10,359 nucleotides of DNA from Pavlovales sp. CCMP2436 (Eukaryota > Haptophyta > Pavlovophyceae > Pavlovales). The position numbers were made by a program, and so were the translations under genes. The notes below the pieces were generated by a model, which had not been told where the DNA came from, did not search any database, and saw only the letters and a program-made list of their open reading frames with translations. Below, piece after piece: positions 1 through 6,471 of this stretch. The stretch is from positions 61,813 to 72,171 of the forward strand of contig MU631482.1 in assembly GCA_026770615.1 (NCBI GenBank), read 5' to 3'. Each line of letters starts with the position of its first letter. Position 1 is the stretch's first letter.

Positions 1-582
1 CAGCAGCCACAGAACTACTTCCCGCAGTCTCAGCAGCCCCAGCAGGTAATTGCTAACCCGAGAGCTATCCCACTGTCTTTACCAAGTATTGCACTGCGCT
101 CACTGCCTCCCTTCCCCCTACCCCTCCCGTACCAACAGCAGCGGGCTCCGCCACACCACCAGCAGCCGCCGCCGCTGCCGCAGCCGCTGCAGGCGCCGTT
201 GCCTACCGCGGCGCTATCTTGCCCCGTCAGACGCTACGTCGGAGGCATCGAAAAAAAATGCACGCAAGTGTTCAAAGCTGGGCCAGGGGCACAGCAGAAC
301 GTCAAGAACCACGTCGACGCCGCCGCAAACCCGAGCTGCGGCACGTACCACAAATTTGAGGGAGGAATCTTTGGTAAGATCGATACGGCATCGGACGTCC
401 TCTACTGCGTCACCATTCCGTCTGGCGGCGGGGGGGACAAGTGCCACCGCAATCTGAACCTCAGCGCAGGCATGCAATCTTGCCTCGCCACCAAACACAC
501 CAAATGCACAAGGGGGGTGACCTGCCACTGCACCGATGGGTTGGGCAAGGGGTTCGCCAGGTGCACCTGCCCACTTGAGTGA
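1..582 (+). CDS. 3' part of a Gln/Pro-rich, cysteine-rich protein of unknown function (two exons visible)
   Basis: The frame is open from the left edge to a TGA at 580-582, so the 5' end lies outside the window. I infer exon 1-45, intron 46-138 (CAG|GTAATT donor, long pyrimidine tract, CCAACAG acceptor; 93 nt, phase 0) and exon 139-582. The visible product is about 162 residues. It starts with a Gln/Pro-rich stretch that continues across the splice junction, then a C-terminal domain with 11 cysteines, including a final cluster of CHC, RC and CTC ending CPLE. Paired cysteines suggest a secreted or wall-associated disulfide-rich domain behind a flexible linker. That is inference: the N-terminus, where a signal peptide would be, is missing. 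The intron contains no in-frame stop, so intron retention would also be readable. I do not recognise the family. Confidence 0.6.
   Translation, partial: QQPQNYFPQSQQPQQVIANPRAIPLSLPSIALRSLPPFPLPLPYQQQRAPPHHQQPPPLPQPLQAPLPTAALSCPVRRYVGGIEKKCTQVFKAGPGAQQNVKNHVDAAANPSCGTYHKFEGGIFGKIDTASDVLYCVTIPSGGGGDKCHRNLNLSAGMQSCLATKHTKCTRGVTCHCTDGLGKGFARCTCPLE
46..138 (+). other. Predicted spliceosomal intron, phase 0, 93 nt
   Basis: It begins GTAATT after CAG and ends CCAACAG after a C/T-rich run at about 98-130. A GCTAAC branch-like motif occurs, but close to the donor. Removing it joins Gln-rich sequence to Gln/Pro-rich sequence. The length is a multiple of three. Confidence 0.55.
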
Positions 583-760
583 CCTGAGCTAACTTAAATG
601 AAAGGTGTTATGATGCTATGGCTTAAGCTAGAGCGTGTTATATTATAGTGCTGTAAGTTAATGGCATGCTGCGCGCAGATATAATATACGTTAGCATGCG
701 CAAGCAACAAAGCGCATCAATGAAAACTTATACAACAATTCAACAACTACACACGCATTT
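583..760. other. AT-rich 3' flank of the Cys-rich gene
   Basis: No coding signal is visible. A perfect 10-bp palindrome (CTGCGCGCAG, 669-678) lies between two GCATGC hexamers. No AATAAA signal is visible close to the stop codon. Confidence 0.4.
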
Positions 761-1188
761 GGGTCGAAATCCGAATTAGTGGTCAGTCTGGGTGGTAATT
801 GCGAAAAAGTCCGGTAAAATAATTTTTTCGGAGTAACACTCACAAACCGGGTTGCGGGCCCCAAGGAGTTAAATGCAGATTCGAGTATAGGGCGCCGTCC
901 GGCTATTCACGAACCAGCACCTAAATCCCTAGAGGCCCTTCGGGAACAATGACTTTCTTCTCGCTTCGGAGGGCTGAGAATCGGAAATGTTAGTTACTTT
1001 TAGCATGTCGTCGACTTAAGAGGCACACGAGAGTCACACGAAGTAGGCTCCGACCGTCGAGGAGGCTCTATTCGACAGCAGCTATCGACTCTTAGCGCGC
1101 TGGGGCGAACAATGACTACTTCATCCTCCCACCTACAGCTTTTTCCCTTCCAGGTGCGGAATTGCGCCACTAATTCGGCATTCGACCC
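761..1188. mobile_element. Candidate 428-bp MITE-like element with imperfect terminal inverted repeats
   Basis: The 21 bp at 761-781 recur as a reverse complement at 1168-1188 with 19 of 21 matches, giving a TIR-flanked, non-coding block. The left flank ends CATTT and the right flank starts TTTTG, so a 3-bp TTT target duplication is possible but weak. A third copy of the same end lies at 4466-4499. No transposase ORF is present. What is seen is repeat geometry; the MITE assignment is inference. Confidence 0.45.
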
Positions 1189-1785
1189 TTTTGTTCGTCA
1201 TTTTAGTAACTATTAGTGTTAAACGCCGCGCGCCCACTGAAATAACTTAATTACCTTTCATAAAATGCGCTCAGCACCTGAAAAGCGTATTGAGCTATTC
1301 GGAAGCCAGAAGAACATCTCATGTCACAGTGTCCCTAGTGCATACACGTCAAAACTAAGTGTCTCTAGTGACCACCCGCGAATATATCGTGTTTTGAGGC
1401 ATTATCCCTCCGAATGTAGGCTCGTTGTGTCCAATGTAAAATCACTCCGAAATATAAATCCAAATCCTGATTTCTTCCCCTGAGGATTTCCTCTTCACTA
1501 TATTAAAGACGTTTGCGGCTAAATGAGTAAATCAGTGTCACAATGCCACTTTGGTCCAAGCGAGCTAGTACTTGATACTTGTTTCTTCGATAATAGACAA
1601 ACCGAGAACTTTAAAGATATTTCAAAGAGTATCTTTGTCACTGCGGCACCCCATAAACTTTGTTTTGACATGTTGGTATAATTCCCACACACTGTGCGGT
1701 TTCACCCGCGCCGTTGCCTGGCGCGCGGGCCCCGTCAGGGAGCGAAGACTATTACATCGTTGACAACTGACACACGTAACGGACA
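1189..1785. other. Intergenic stretch with no supported gene
   Basis: There is a 72-codon ATG ORF at 1265-1483, but it has AT-rich, unbiased codons, no introns or motifs and no repeat of its pattern, so I do not call it coding. GTGTCCCTAGTG and GTGTCTCTAGTG recur about 30 bp apart near 1329 and 1359. A very GC-rich patch at 1700-1740 contains GCGCGCGGGCCCC. Confidence 0.35.
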
Positions 1786-1818
1786 GGCAATTTATTGGCA
1801 ATCAGCCAATAAATCGCC
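1786..1818. repeat. Strong hairpin: 10-bp perfect stem extended to 14 bp with one mismatch
   Basis: ATTTATTGGC at 1790-1799 pairs with GCCAATAAAT at 1805-1814 around a 5-nt loop (AATCA). After one A/C mismatch, three more G-C pairs extend the stem to 1786 and 1818. No gene or splice site next to it explains it. Confidence 0.6.
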
Positions 1819-2284
1819 AATCCGGTGCCAAGCAGGCTCATGCTGGCAGAGTCCGGTAGAAGCGCCAGGCACCCTTGTCTGGCAGCTACCAACATGACAT
1901 ATAACTTTGGTTTGGTCTTGGAGCCCACCAGGCACCACACTGTTTGAGGCCGCTTCGAACTCCACCCTTCCGCAGGCTTCGGGCGGTGAGACCAAGATTG
2001 TACCTAGGGCTCAAGTATAACCTCAAGAATAATGTTTAAATATATATAATATCGCGCGAACAGACACTTACTAGTTATAGTTAGATACTTACTAACCAGT
2101 TAGAGAAAAATATTAATATAATAAAAATTGAATTGTCGATAAAGGGGGATTTCGATCGCCGTTCGCGTGGTGTGTAGGATCCGGGCCCTGCTTTCAGCGC
2201 CTGCACCACACGCTTGGCGACGGCGCAGGGGTGAGAAGCTCAGACCTCTGTTCCTGCCGTCGTCCCTGGGCTCATATTCGGCGC
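1819..2284. other. Intergenic, AT-rich to mixed; TATA-like tract
   Basis: Overlapping short ORFs on both strands lack coding character. An AT-rich tract at 2036-2050 (TTAAATATATATAAT) followed by TAATATAATAAAAATTG could be a promoter or transposon relic. On the minus strand a short patch near 2225-2170 reads like coding sequence (CAVAKRVVQALKAGPGSYTP) but follows a stop and has no clear splice borders, so it is left unassigned. Confidence 0.3.
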
Positions 2285-2290
2285 ATGACC

Positions 2291-2393
2291 TCCTGGAGAA
2301 GCCCTCCTGACGAAGCCCTACCGGCGAAGCCGAAGTCCTTATATGACCTGACGAACCCCCATATACCTGGCGAATCCGTGGCGAATGTGTTCG
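2291..2393. repeat. Degenerate 14-bp minisatellite (CCTGRCGAAKCC core)
   Basis: Three head-to-tail 14-bp units lie at 2291-2304, 2305-2318 and 2319-2332 (TCCTGGAGAAGCCC, TCCTGACGAAGCCC, TACCGGCGAAGCCG). Related units follow at 2346-2359 (ACCTGACGAACCCC), 2365-2378 (ACCTGGCGAATCCG) and partly at 2379-2393. The block sits just 3' of the minus-strand gene at 2472-2813. Confidence 0.65.
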
Positions 2394-2471
2394 TCACAAG
2401 GTGAATTACCCTCATGTGATCTGCGCAAAGGTGGCCATCTGCAGTGCTTGCTCCTGGCGCATTGCCGCGAC

Positions 2472-2813
2472 CTACTTGACCATTGCGCGCTGGACGCTGA
2501 GAATCTGCAGAGTCCTTCGAGGGGAGCACACGTTCACACGGTAATGGGGAATTGATTAGCTCGCAGGCGCGAATCGAATGGGCTGTCCACGTGCGCAAAG
2601 GCAGCTTACCCGGCTCCCGAGCACGTAGTGGATCATATTGACCGCGAATGTGTCGTGGTCACACAGAGCGAGATAGTCCTCTTTGGTGATGAGCCCGCTG
2701 AAGAGCAGCTGCGCCACGAGCTTGATGAAGCCTTGGCGGCCTGAGTGCTTGGAGAAATGGACCAGCGCGAGCAGCACACCGTCCCTCAAAACGGGTACGC
2801 ACTGTGCCGCCAT
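2472..2813 (-). CDS. Small two-exon protein of unknown function, possibly truncated by an in-frame stop
   Basis: Read on the minus strand, exon 1 is 2813-2610 (68 codons from MAAQCVPVLRDG to HYVLGSR) and exon 2 is 2504-2472 (ILSVQRAMVK, then TAG). The 105-nt intron starts GTAAGC and ends CTCTGCAG, and both borders are phase 0, so the frame carries through. Exon 1 has GC-rich third positions and a globular, helix-like composition (GRQGFIKLVAQLLFSGLITK). Beyond the TAG the same frame stays open for 19 more codons of similar, Ala/Gln/Met-rich helical sequence up to TGA at 2412-2414. The TAG may therefore be a recent nonsense change or the true end of a shortened gene. The ATG at 2813 is the first reasonable start, though the frame is open upstream. 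No family recognised. Confidence 0.5.
2505..2609 (-). other. Predicted intron of the minus-strand gene, phase 0, 105 nt
   Basis: On the minus strand it begins GTAAGC directly after ...AGC CGG and ends CTCTGCAG directly before ATT CTC AGC. Both flanking exons share coding character and frame. Confidence 0.5.
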
Positions 2814-2833
2814 TCTCCAAGTGCGCGAATCAC

Positions 2834-3061
2834 CGTGGCGGTCGTTAGGAAAGTCACCGTGGCGGTGGTTTATATTTATGATAGGGATCGTGGCGGTAAG
2901 TACTTCACCGATGAGAATACTTATCGAGACGACATTTCATGAAGTCGTGGCATTTCATTTGACAAAAGTCGTGGCGGTGGGAGACTTACCGTGGCGGTAG
3001 AAGAAATACCGTGGCGGTTCATTCTCTTTGTCGTCACGAGAATGATGAATGCCGTGGCGAG
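2834..3061. promoter_or_regulatory. Cluster of CGTGGCGGT motifs upstream of the minus-strand gene
   Basis: CGTGGCGGT occurs exactly at 2834, 2858, 2889, 2970, 2990 and 3010, with degenerate copies at 2946 (CGTGGCATT) and 3053 (CGTGGCGAG). All are in one orientation, and spacing varies (24, 31, 57, 24, 20, 20, 43 bp). It begins about 20 bp upstream of the minus-strand ATG at 2813. It could be an array of transcription-factor sites (ACCGCCACG as read by that gene) or a decayed minisatellite with a 20-24 bp unit. The irregular spacing argues against a coding repeat. Confidence 0.5.
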
Positions 3062-3419
3062 AAAGAAGGCCACCCTGCCACCGTGTCACGGAATTAGTGT
3101 GAAACTTCACTTGGATACCAGACTCTGAAGGGCCCAGCCGCTACCAAAATAATAGTGTGTGTGTAAGTTTCTACATAAACGTCCGTCCCCGAGAGGATCT
3201 CACTGGATTTAAGTGTTGAAAAACACTCAGATCCAGGGATCCACCCCGAGCACACGGATACCGTCCCCACCGCTGATCAGTTCGGACACACGACGATCGA
3301 CGACTGACGACTCTCGACTGGCGCGCTGACCGACCTCCACTGCTCTCCCTCGCGTCGTCTTAAAATGCAGCACCGTCTGCGAGCGCGGCACACCTGCGCG
3401 CCTCACAAAACATTACTTC
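3062..3419. other. Intergenic, no supported gene
   Basis: I see no sustained coding frame. A small imperfect inverted repeat around 3200-3235 (GGATTTAAGTGTT...AACACTCAGATCC) could form a hairpin. Short CGACGA/CGACTGA-type repeats lie at 3285-3320. Confidence 0.3.
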
Positions 3420-4007
3420 TTAACTAGCCTGTATCACATGTATTGCGATTCTTGCCCCGAGGGACAGAAATCGCAAATATAAGCGGCTTGTCTGCTGACC
3501 CAGTCTATCCCACCCCTTGCCGGGGTGGGCCTCGGACGCAGGGCTTTGGGATGCGGGAAATCGCGGGCTTGCTGGCTCATGATTGTGTTTTGGCAGCTTT
3601 GAGTTTGCTGGCTCATATTTGGTTTTGGGTTTCTTGCCGCCCAAGTGGTGTGTCAGCGTGGTTGACTGGATGGTTTCAAAAGCTCGTTTGGTAGATGAGC
3701 GCATTGTGCGTGGGTGATTTTCGTGTATGGATTTGACGTGCTTGTACGAGATTAATGCGTGCTTGTTTGACGGGCCTGGTGCGGCTTCGTGGTGTATGGT
3801 GTAACTAGATGGTCCTGTTTTGGGTTCCTGATGTATGGTGGGACTGGATGCTCCTGGTAGTGTAGAGGGTGTGGCTCGAGACGGTCTCTTCTGGATGCGC
3901 TTTGGGGGCATGACTCGAAGCGGTCTCTTCTGGATTTGTTTTTTCACGATTGGTATGCGTAAGCGTGGCTGTCCTCGGCTGGGCCTGAGGGTGGGCTCAG
4001 GCTGCAT
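3420..4007 (-). CDS. Doubtful repeat-built ORF, Pro/Lys/Ser-rich, unknown
   Basis: On the minus strand an ATG at 4007 opens 195 codons (MQPEPTLRPS to HVIQAS) ending TAG. The frame is open further upstream to about 4124. The product is Pro/Lys/Ser/Thr-rich and made of short degenerate repeats. There is a 13-residue pair (IQKRPLRVMPPKR / IQKRPSRATPSTL), a TIHQEPKTGPSS / TIHHEAAPGPS pair and an EPANSKLP / EPASPRFP pair. Codon use is not GC3-biased like the convincing genes here, and the opposite strand is also partly open. It may be a low-complexity disordered protein, or open only because a repeat with a multiple-of-three period has no stops. Low confidence that it is expressed. Confidence 0.25.
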   Translation of the reverse strand: MQPEPTLRPSRGQPRLRIPIVKKQIQKRPLRVMPPKRIQKRPSRATPSTLPGASSPTIHQEPKTGPSSYTIHHEAAPGPSNKHALISYKHVKSIHENHPRTMRSSTKRAFETIQSTTLTHHLGGKKPKTKYEPANSKLPKHNHEPASPRFPASQSPASEAHPGKGWDRLGQQTSRLYLRFLSLGARIAIHVIQAS

Positions 4008-4239
4008 GGGGGGTATGGTCGGGTTTGCACCTGGGAGTGAGGCTTCGTCTGGTAGTGCTGAGGGTGTGACTCGAGACAAGCTCTTCTGGATGCGCTTTGA
4101 GGGTATGACTTGAGGCGGTCTCTTCTAGATTTGTTTTTTCACGATTGGTATGCGTAAGCGTGGCTGGCCTCGGCTGGGCCTGAGGGTGGGCTCAGTCTGC
4201 ATTGAGGGTATGGTCGGGTCTGCGCCTAGGAGTGAGTCT
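3854..4239. repeat. 195-bp tandem duplication with an internal 39-bp sub-repeat
   Basis: Sequence from CTGGTAGTG at 3854 recurs from 4049, and landmarks such as GGAGTGA (4034 and 4229) keep the exact 195-bp spacing. Within a unit, CTCGAGACGGTCTCTTCTGGAT at 3875 recurs as CTCGAAGCGGTCTCTTCTGGAT at 3914 (39-bp period). Both periods are multiples of three. The units differ by scattered substitutions. One of these makes a TAG (minus strand, 4127-4125) where the other unit has CAG. Confidence 0.75.
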
Positions 4240-4452
4240 AGTTAACTAGTTACTCACCCCCGGCGCGGTGTGCACCTCAGGCGGATTTGACTTCGGCTTA
4301 CTCTGTCTCATCTACCGCTAGCTGTGGCTTTCACTCACGTCTGTCACTGAGTCACGACATTCGGTCTGGCGCGTGAGGTGCAGTAAGCGACTTGTTAGCA
4401 GCAGTGCTCGCTTACATAGCCAGGCTTTCTAATCGAAGTCCGAGTCTCCCCC
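4240..4452. other. Intergenic stretch with a 12-bp palindrome at its left edge
   Basis: CTAGTTAACTAG at 4238-4249 is a perfect palindrome at the edge of the 195-bp repeat. No coding frame or RNA gene is visible in the rest. Confidence 0.3.
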
Positions 4453-4518
4453 GGATAGTGTGCACGGGTCGAAATCCGAATTAGTGACGCGATTCCGCAG
4501 TAGGATAGTGTGCACGGG
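4453..4518. repeat. 16-bp direct repeats bracketing a solo copy of the 761/1188 terminal repeat
   Basis: GGATAGTGTGCACGGG occurs exactly at 4453-4468 and 4503-4518. Between and overlapping them, 4466-4499 matches the reverse complement of 1155-1188 at about 30 of 34 positions, and 4466-4486 is identical to 761-781 over 21 bp. This looks like a stray end of the same mobile family with a duplicated flank. Confidence 0.55.
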
Positions 4519-4521
4519 AGT

Positions 4522-5409
4522 TCAACTAAGAGGATCAGAGATCGCTTTCAACCTGGAGTTTTGACCGCGCGCTGCGGCGCGCTGCGACGTACAGCCTTGT
4601 CGTCCTCGTGGCCCCTCCTCCTCCCCGTCCTTTCCGTTGTCCTCCTCGTCACCACCTGCCTGCCTCGCAACCTTAGACGAGGAACACCCATCGAAGATGA
4701 ACGCTGACCTCGTGCGCGCGCTGCACGCCTTGCTTGACCACCGAGCCCTTCGCCTCCGACCGGCCCTAGAGCATCTGAAGCTTTGCGCGCTGGGCAGCTT
4801 GCACAGGCGCACGGCCTCGGCGGTAGCTGCCGGTCTCGCCTTCGACCATGCTTGACGCCTGCGGCACACGATGTCGGCGACGACCGCCTCGGGTCCGTCG
4901 AACGCCCGGGAACTTTCGCGCCGGTAGTTCTTGGTGGGCACCTTCGAGCACTCGGTAGCCTCCTTGCCTGCGCACGGGCGGCGGTGCGCGCGGCGTGCGC
5001 GGTGCGTGCGGCGGTAGCTTCGTCCGCCTTCTTCGCTCCTCTGTTCTTCTTCGACGAAGCGTGCGCGCGCTTCGCCGCGAGCGCCTCGTCCACCACCACC
5101 TCGTCGAGCACCAAATCGACGACGTGGGGGACACCGAAGTCCTCCGCCTTGAGCTCCGACGGCGCTTACTTGCTGACGTCATCGGCCTCGCGCGCCTGGC
5201 GCGCCGTGGCAAGCTCGAGCTGCCTGCTGCCACCCTTGTGCCTGCGCCCGAGCCCTTGGCGGCGTGGCATGCTCTGGTCGTCGGATGGAGGAACACTGTG
5301 CGCACCGATGCCGGCGAGTTTTGCTCCCGGAGTTACGCAGAGCACGCGCCACGAGCCGCTGCGTTCCCAATGGAACGAGTGAGCGCTCCAGCTGGCTGGT
5401 GGCAGCCAT
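4522..5409 (-). pseudogene. Decayed minus-strand gene with frame changes and an internal stop, unknown family
   Basis: Coding-like protein runs along the minus strand but changes frame. From an ATG at 5409 it reads MAATSQLERSLVPLGTQRL. A second frame then gives QLELATARQAREADDVSK, a TAA at 5168-5166, and continues open as APSELKAEDFGVPHVVD and a Lys/Ala/Arg-rich helical run (KKNRGAKKADEAT). Near 4970 the signal moves to a third frame (EATECSKVPTKNYRRESSRA, then DGPEAVVADIVCRRRQAWSK), which stays open to a TGA near 4522. No plausible GT-AG pairs bridge the frame changes, so indels fit better than introns. The plus strand is also open in places, but its products are Arg/Ala/Ser-rich and typical of GC-rich antisense frames. 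The call rests on composition and GC3 only, and I recognise no domain. Confidence 0.35.
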
Positions 5410-5463
5410 CGTGCCGTATTCCTCAATGCGACGTCACGCGGTTTCCCGCTGGGCATGAGAAAA

Positions 5464-5632
5464 ACAGGGGATCGCGGGCAATAAGAACGGCGCTTTTTGA
5501 TCTTGAGGCTGAGTTTCTTAGCAAATTACATACGAACAATGCATAAATTTGCTTAAAGTACTCACGAACAATGCAAAAAAAAGAGGCGCAATTTCTTAAC
5601 ACGACGGTTTCTTATTGCCCGCGATCCCCTGT
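5464..5632. mobile_element. MITE-like element, copy 1, with perfect 24-bp terminal inverted repeats
   Basis: The 24 bp at 5464-5487 (from ACAGGGGATCGC) are the exact reverse complement of 5609-5632, giving a 169-bp element without coding capacity. Inside, subterminal direct repeats occur (GAGGCTGAGTTTCTTAGCA and GAGGCGCAATTTCTTAACA), and the centre is AT-rich. No clear target-site duplication is visible outside the inverted repeats. The outer CAGGGG / CCCCTG ends resemble hAT-type termini, but without an 8-bp duplication this cannot be assigned. It lies 55 bp upstream of the ATG of the decayed minus-strand gene. Confidence 0.8.
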
Positions 5633-5765
5633 AGCGTGATTTTTTCAACTTAGTGCCCGTGCACGCTATTCCTGTCGTCCTCTCGCCCGAGGTCCGTGCG
5701 CCCTGTCAACTCGCTTCCGCCGCGCGCGCCTCACCTGCTACCTTCCGCCTCACCCCGAGTCGCTT

Positions 5766-5783
5766 GCGCTCTAATTAGAGCGC
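5766..5783. promoter_or_regulatory. 18-bp perfect palindrome with TAATTA core
   Basis: GCGCTCTAATTAGAGCGC is its own reverse complement over 18 bp and ends 12 bp before the ATG at 5796. TAATTA is the classic homeodomain core, so a dimeric activator or repressor site is a reasonable guess. No loop is present, so it reads better as a protein-binding site than as an RNA hairpin. Confidence 0.5.
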
Positions 5784-5795
5784 TTTCCATGGCCC

Positions 5796-5990
5796 ATGAT
5801 TATTACTACTATAAAAGAAATCGCGGCGCAGGGAGGCCGCAAGATGTACGCGCTGATGGGCGTGAGTCCGATTGAGGCGGCCGCGCGCATAAAGAAGCAG
5901 CTCATCGACACGATCGGTACGATCGCGGCACGCGGCCATGCGCAGCTGCTGCTCGCGCGCTTGAGCGCGCTGGCCCCGATCGCTGCCTAG
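5796..5990 (+). CDS. 64-residue helical, Ala-rich small protein of unknown function
   Basis: The ATG at 5796 opens 64 codons ending TAG. The product (GGRKMYALMGVSPIEAAARI, then KKQLIDTIGTIAARG and LLLARLSALAPIAA) is predicted by eye to be mostly amphipathic helix. Codons from 5820 on strongly prefer G or C in third position, as in the better genes here, while the first nine codons are AT-rich. The true coding part may therefore begin later, at ATG 5844, or be an exon with an acceptor at about 5816 (TATAAAAG). A competing ATG at 5789 in another frame gives only 27 codons. It lies between two MITE copies. It could be a standalone small gene or a fragment of a larger one. No family recognised. 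Confidence 0.4.
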   Translation: MIITTIKEIAAQGGRKMYALMGVSPIEAAARIKKQLIDTIGTIAARGHAQLLLARLSALAPIAA

Positions 5991-6315
5991 CGTGGGAACA
6001 CGACAAACAGCAACCAGCAGATCATCTCCCTAAACGCCCTTGCCCGGGCACACTACCGGAGATCCATCGGCACGCGCGGTGGCGCCCAAGCCAGCACAGC
6101 CGACTAAGGGACGCAGCAGGCAATGGGCGACGCAGCGCTCAGACCAGCACAACATTCAGAACAGTCAGACGCCAGCTTGAATCCCTATCAGTAAATATAT
6201 ATAGCGGCTCAGCATGGTCCAACAGGTGTTGTTCACTCACTGACTTGGTCGACGTCAGACGTTAGTCCTGGCAGCTGGTATTGGTGGTGGTAGAGGTGAG
6301 GTTGGTGGTACTGTA
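5991..6315. other. Intergenic stretch with a TATA-like tract
   Basis: No open frame with coding character is visible. TAAATATATATA at 6192-6203 followed by GCGG could be a core promoter for the gene at 6594, or part of an old long terminal repeat. TGTTGTTCACTCACTGACTT and a GGTGGTGGTAG / GGTGAGGTTGGTGG run follow at 6226-6310. I found no matching direct repeat elsewhere in the window that would prove an LTR. Confidence 0.3.
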
Positions 6316-6471
6316 GATCGCAGGCAATAAGAACGGCGGATTTGGAGGCTAAGGCTGAGTTTCTTAGCAAATTACATACAAACAATGGTTAAATTTTGGT
6401 TTAGTTACTATTGAAGGGCTAAAAAACGAGGCCCAGTTTCTTACCACGACGGTTTCTTATTGCCCGCAGTC
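6316..6471. mobile_element. MITE-like element, copy 2 of the 5464-5632 family
   Basis: GATCGCAGGCAATAAGAA (6316-6333) and the reverse complement of 6454-6471 match at 15 of 18 positions. Both arms align with copy 1. The left arm is nearly the same for about 70 bp, including CTGAGTTTCTTAGCAAATTA, and the right arm shares ACGACGGTTTCTTATTGCCC. The outer ACAGGG/CCCTGT part is not conserved, so this copy is older or cut shorter. It is 156 bp long and has the same orientation as copy 1. Confidence 0.75.

Noticed and set aside
761..781. GGGTCGAAATCCG resembles a tRNA B box, suggesting a tRNA or a tRNA-derived SINE
   Set aside because: It differs from the GGTTCGANTCC consensus by a substitution and an insertion, no A box lies at the right distance, and no cloverleaf forms. 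The inverted copy at 1168-1188 fits terminal inverted repeats better.
1265..1483. 72-codon ATG ORF
   Set aside because: Unbiased AT-rich codons, no motif and no supporting splice sites; length is within chance expectation.
2834..3018. CRISPR-like array
   Set aside because: The repeat is only 9 bp with spacers of uneven length (11-48 bp), and the DNA is clearly eukaryotic.
3835..4113. Plus-strand 92-codon ORF through the 195-bp repeat
   Set aside because: It is open only because the repeat period is a multiple of three; the second unit contains stops in this frame.
4783..5546. Long plus-strand ORFs (199 and 183 codons) over the region I call a minus-strand relic
   Set aside because: Their products are Arg/Ala/Ser/Leu-rich in the way antisense frames of GC-rich genes are. 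The second runs into the MITE, and neither has motifs or coding-style third positions.
5465..5631. hAT superfamily assignment from CAGGGG/CCCCTG ends
   Set aside because: No 8-bp target duplication is present (flanks GAGAAAAA and TAGCGTGA differ), and copy 2 lacks these outer bases.
6192..6310. Possible LTR (TATA tract, TGTTG..., TGGTATTGG resembling an initiator-tRNA primer site)
   Set aside because: The primer-site match covers only about six bases and no second LTR copy is present in the window.
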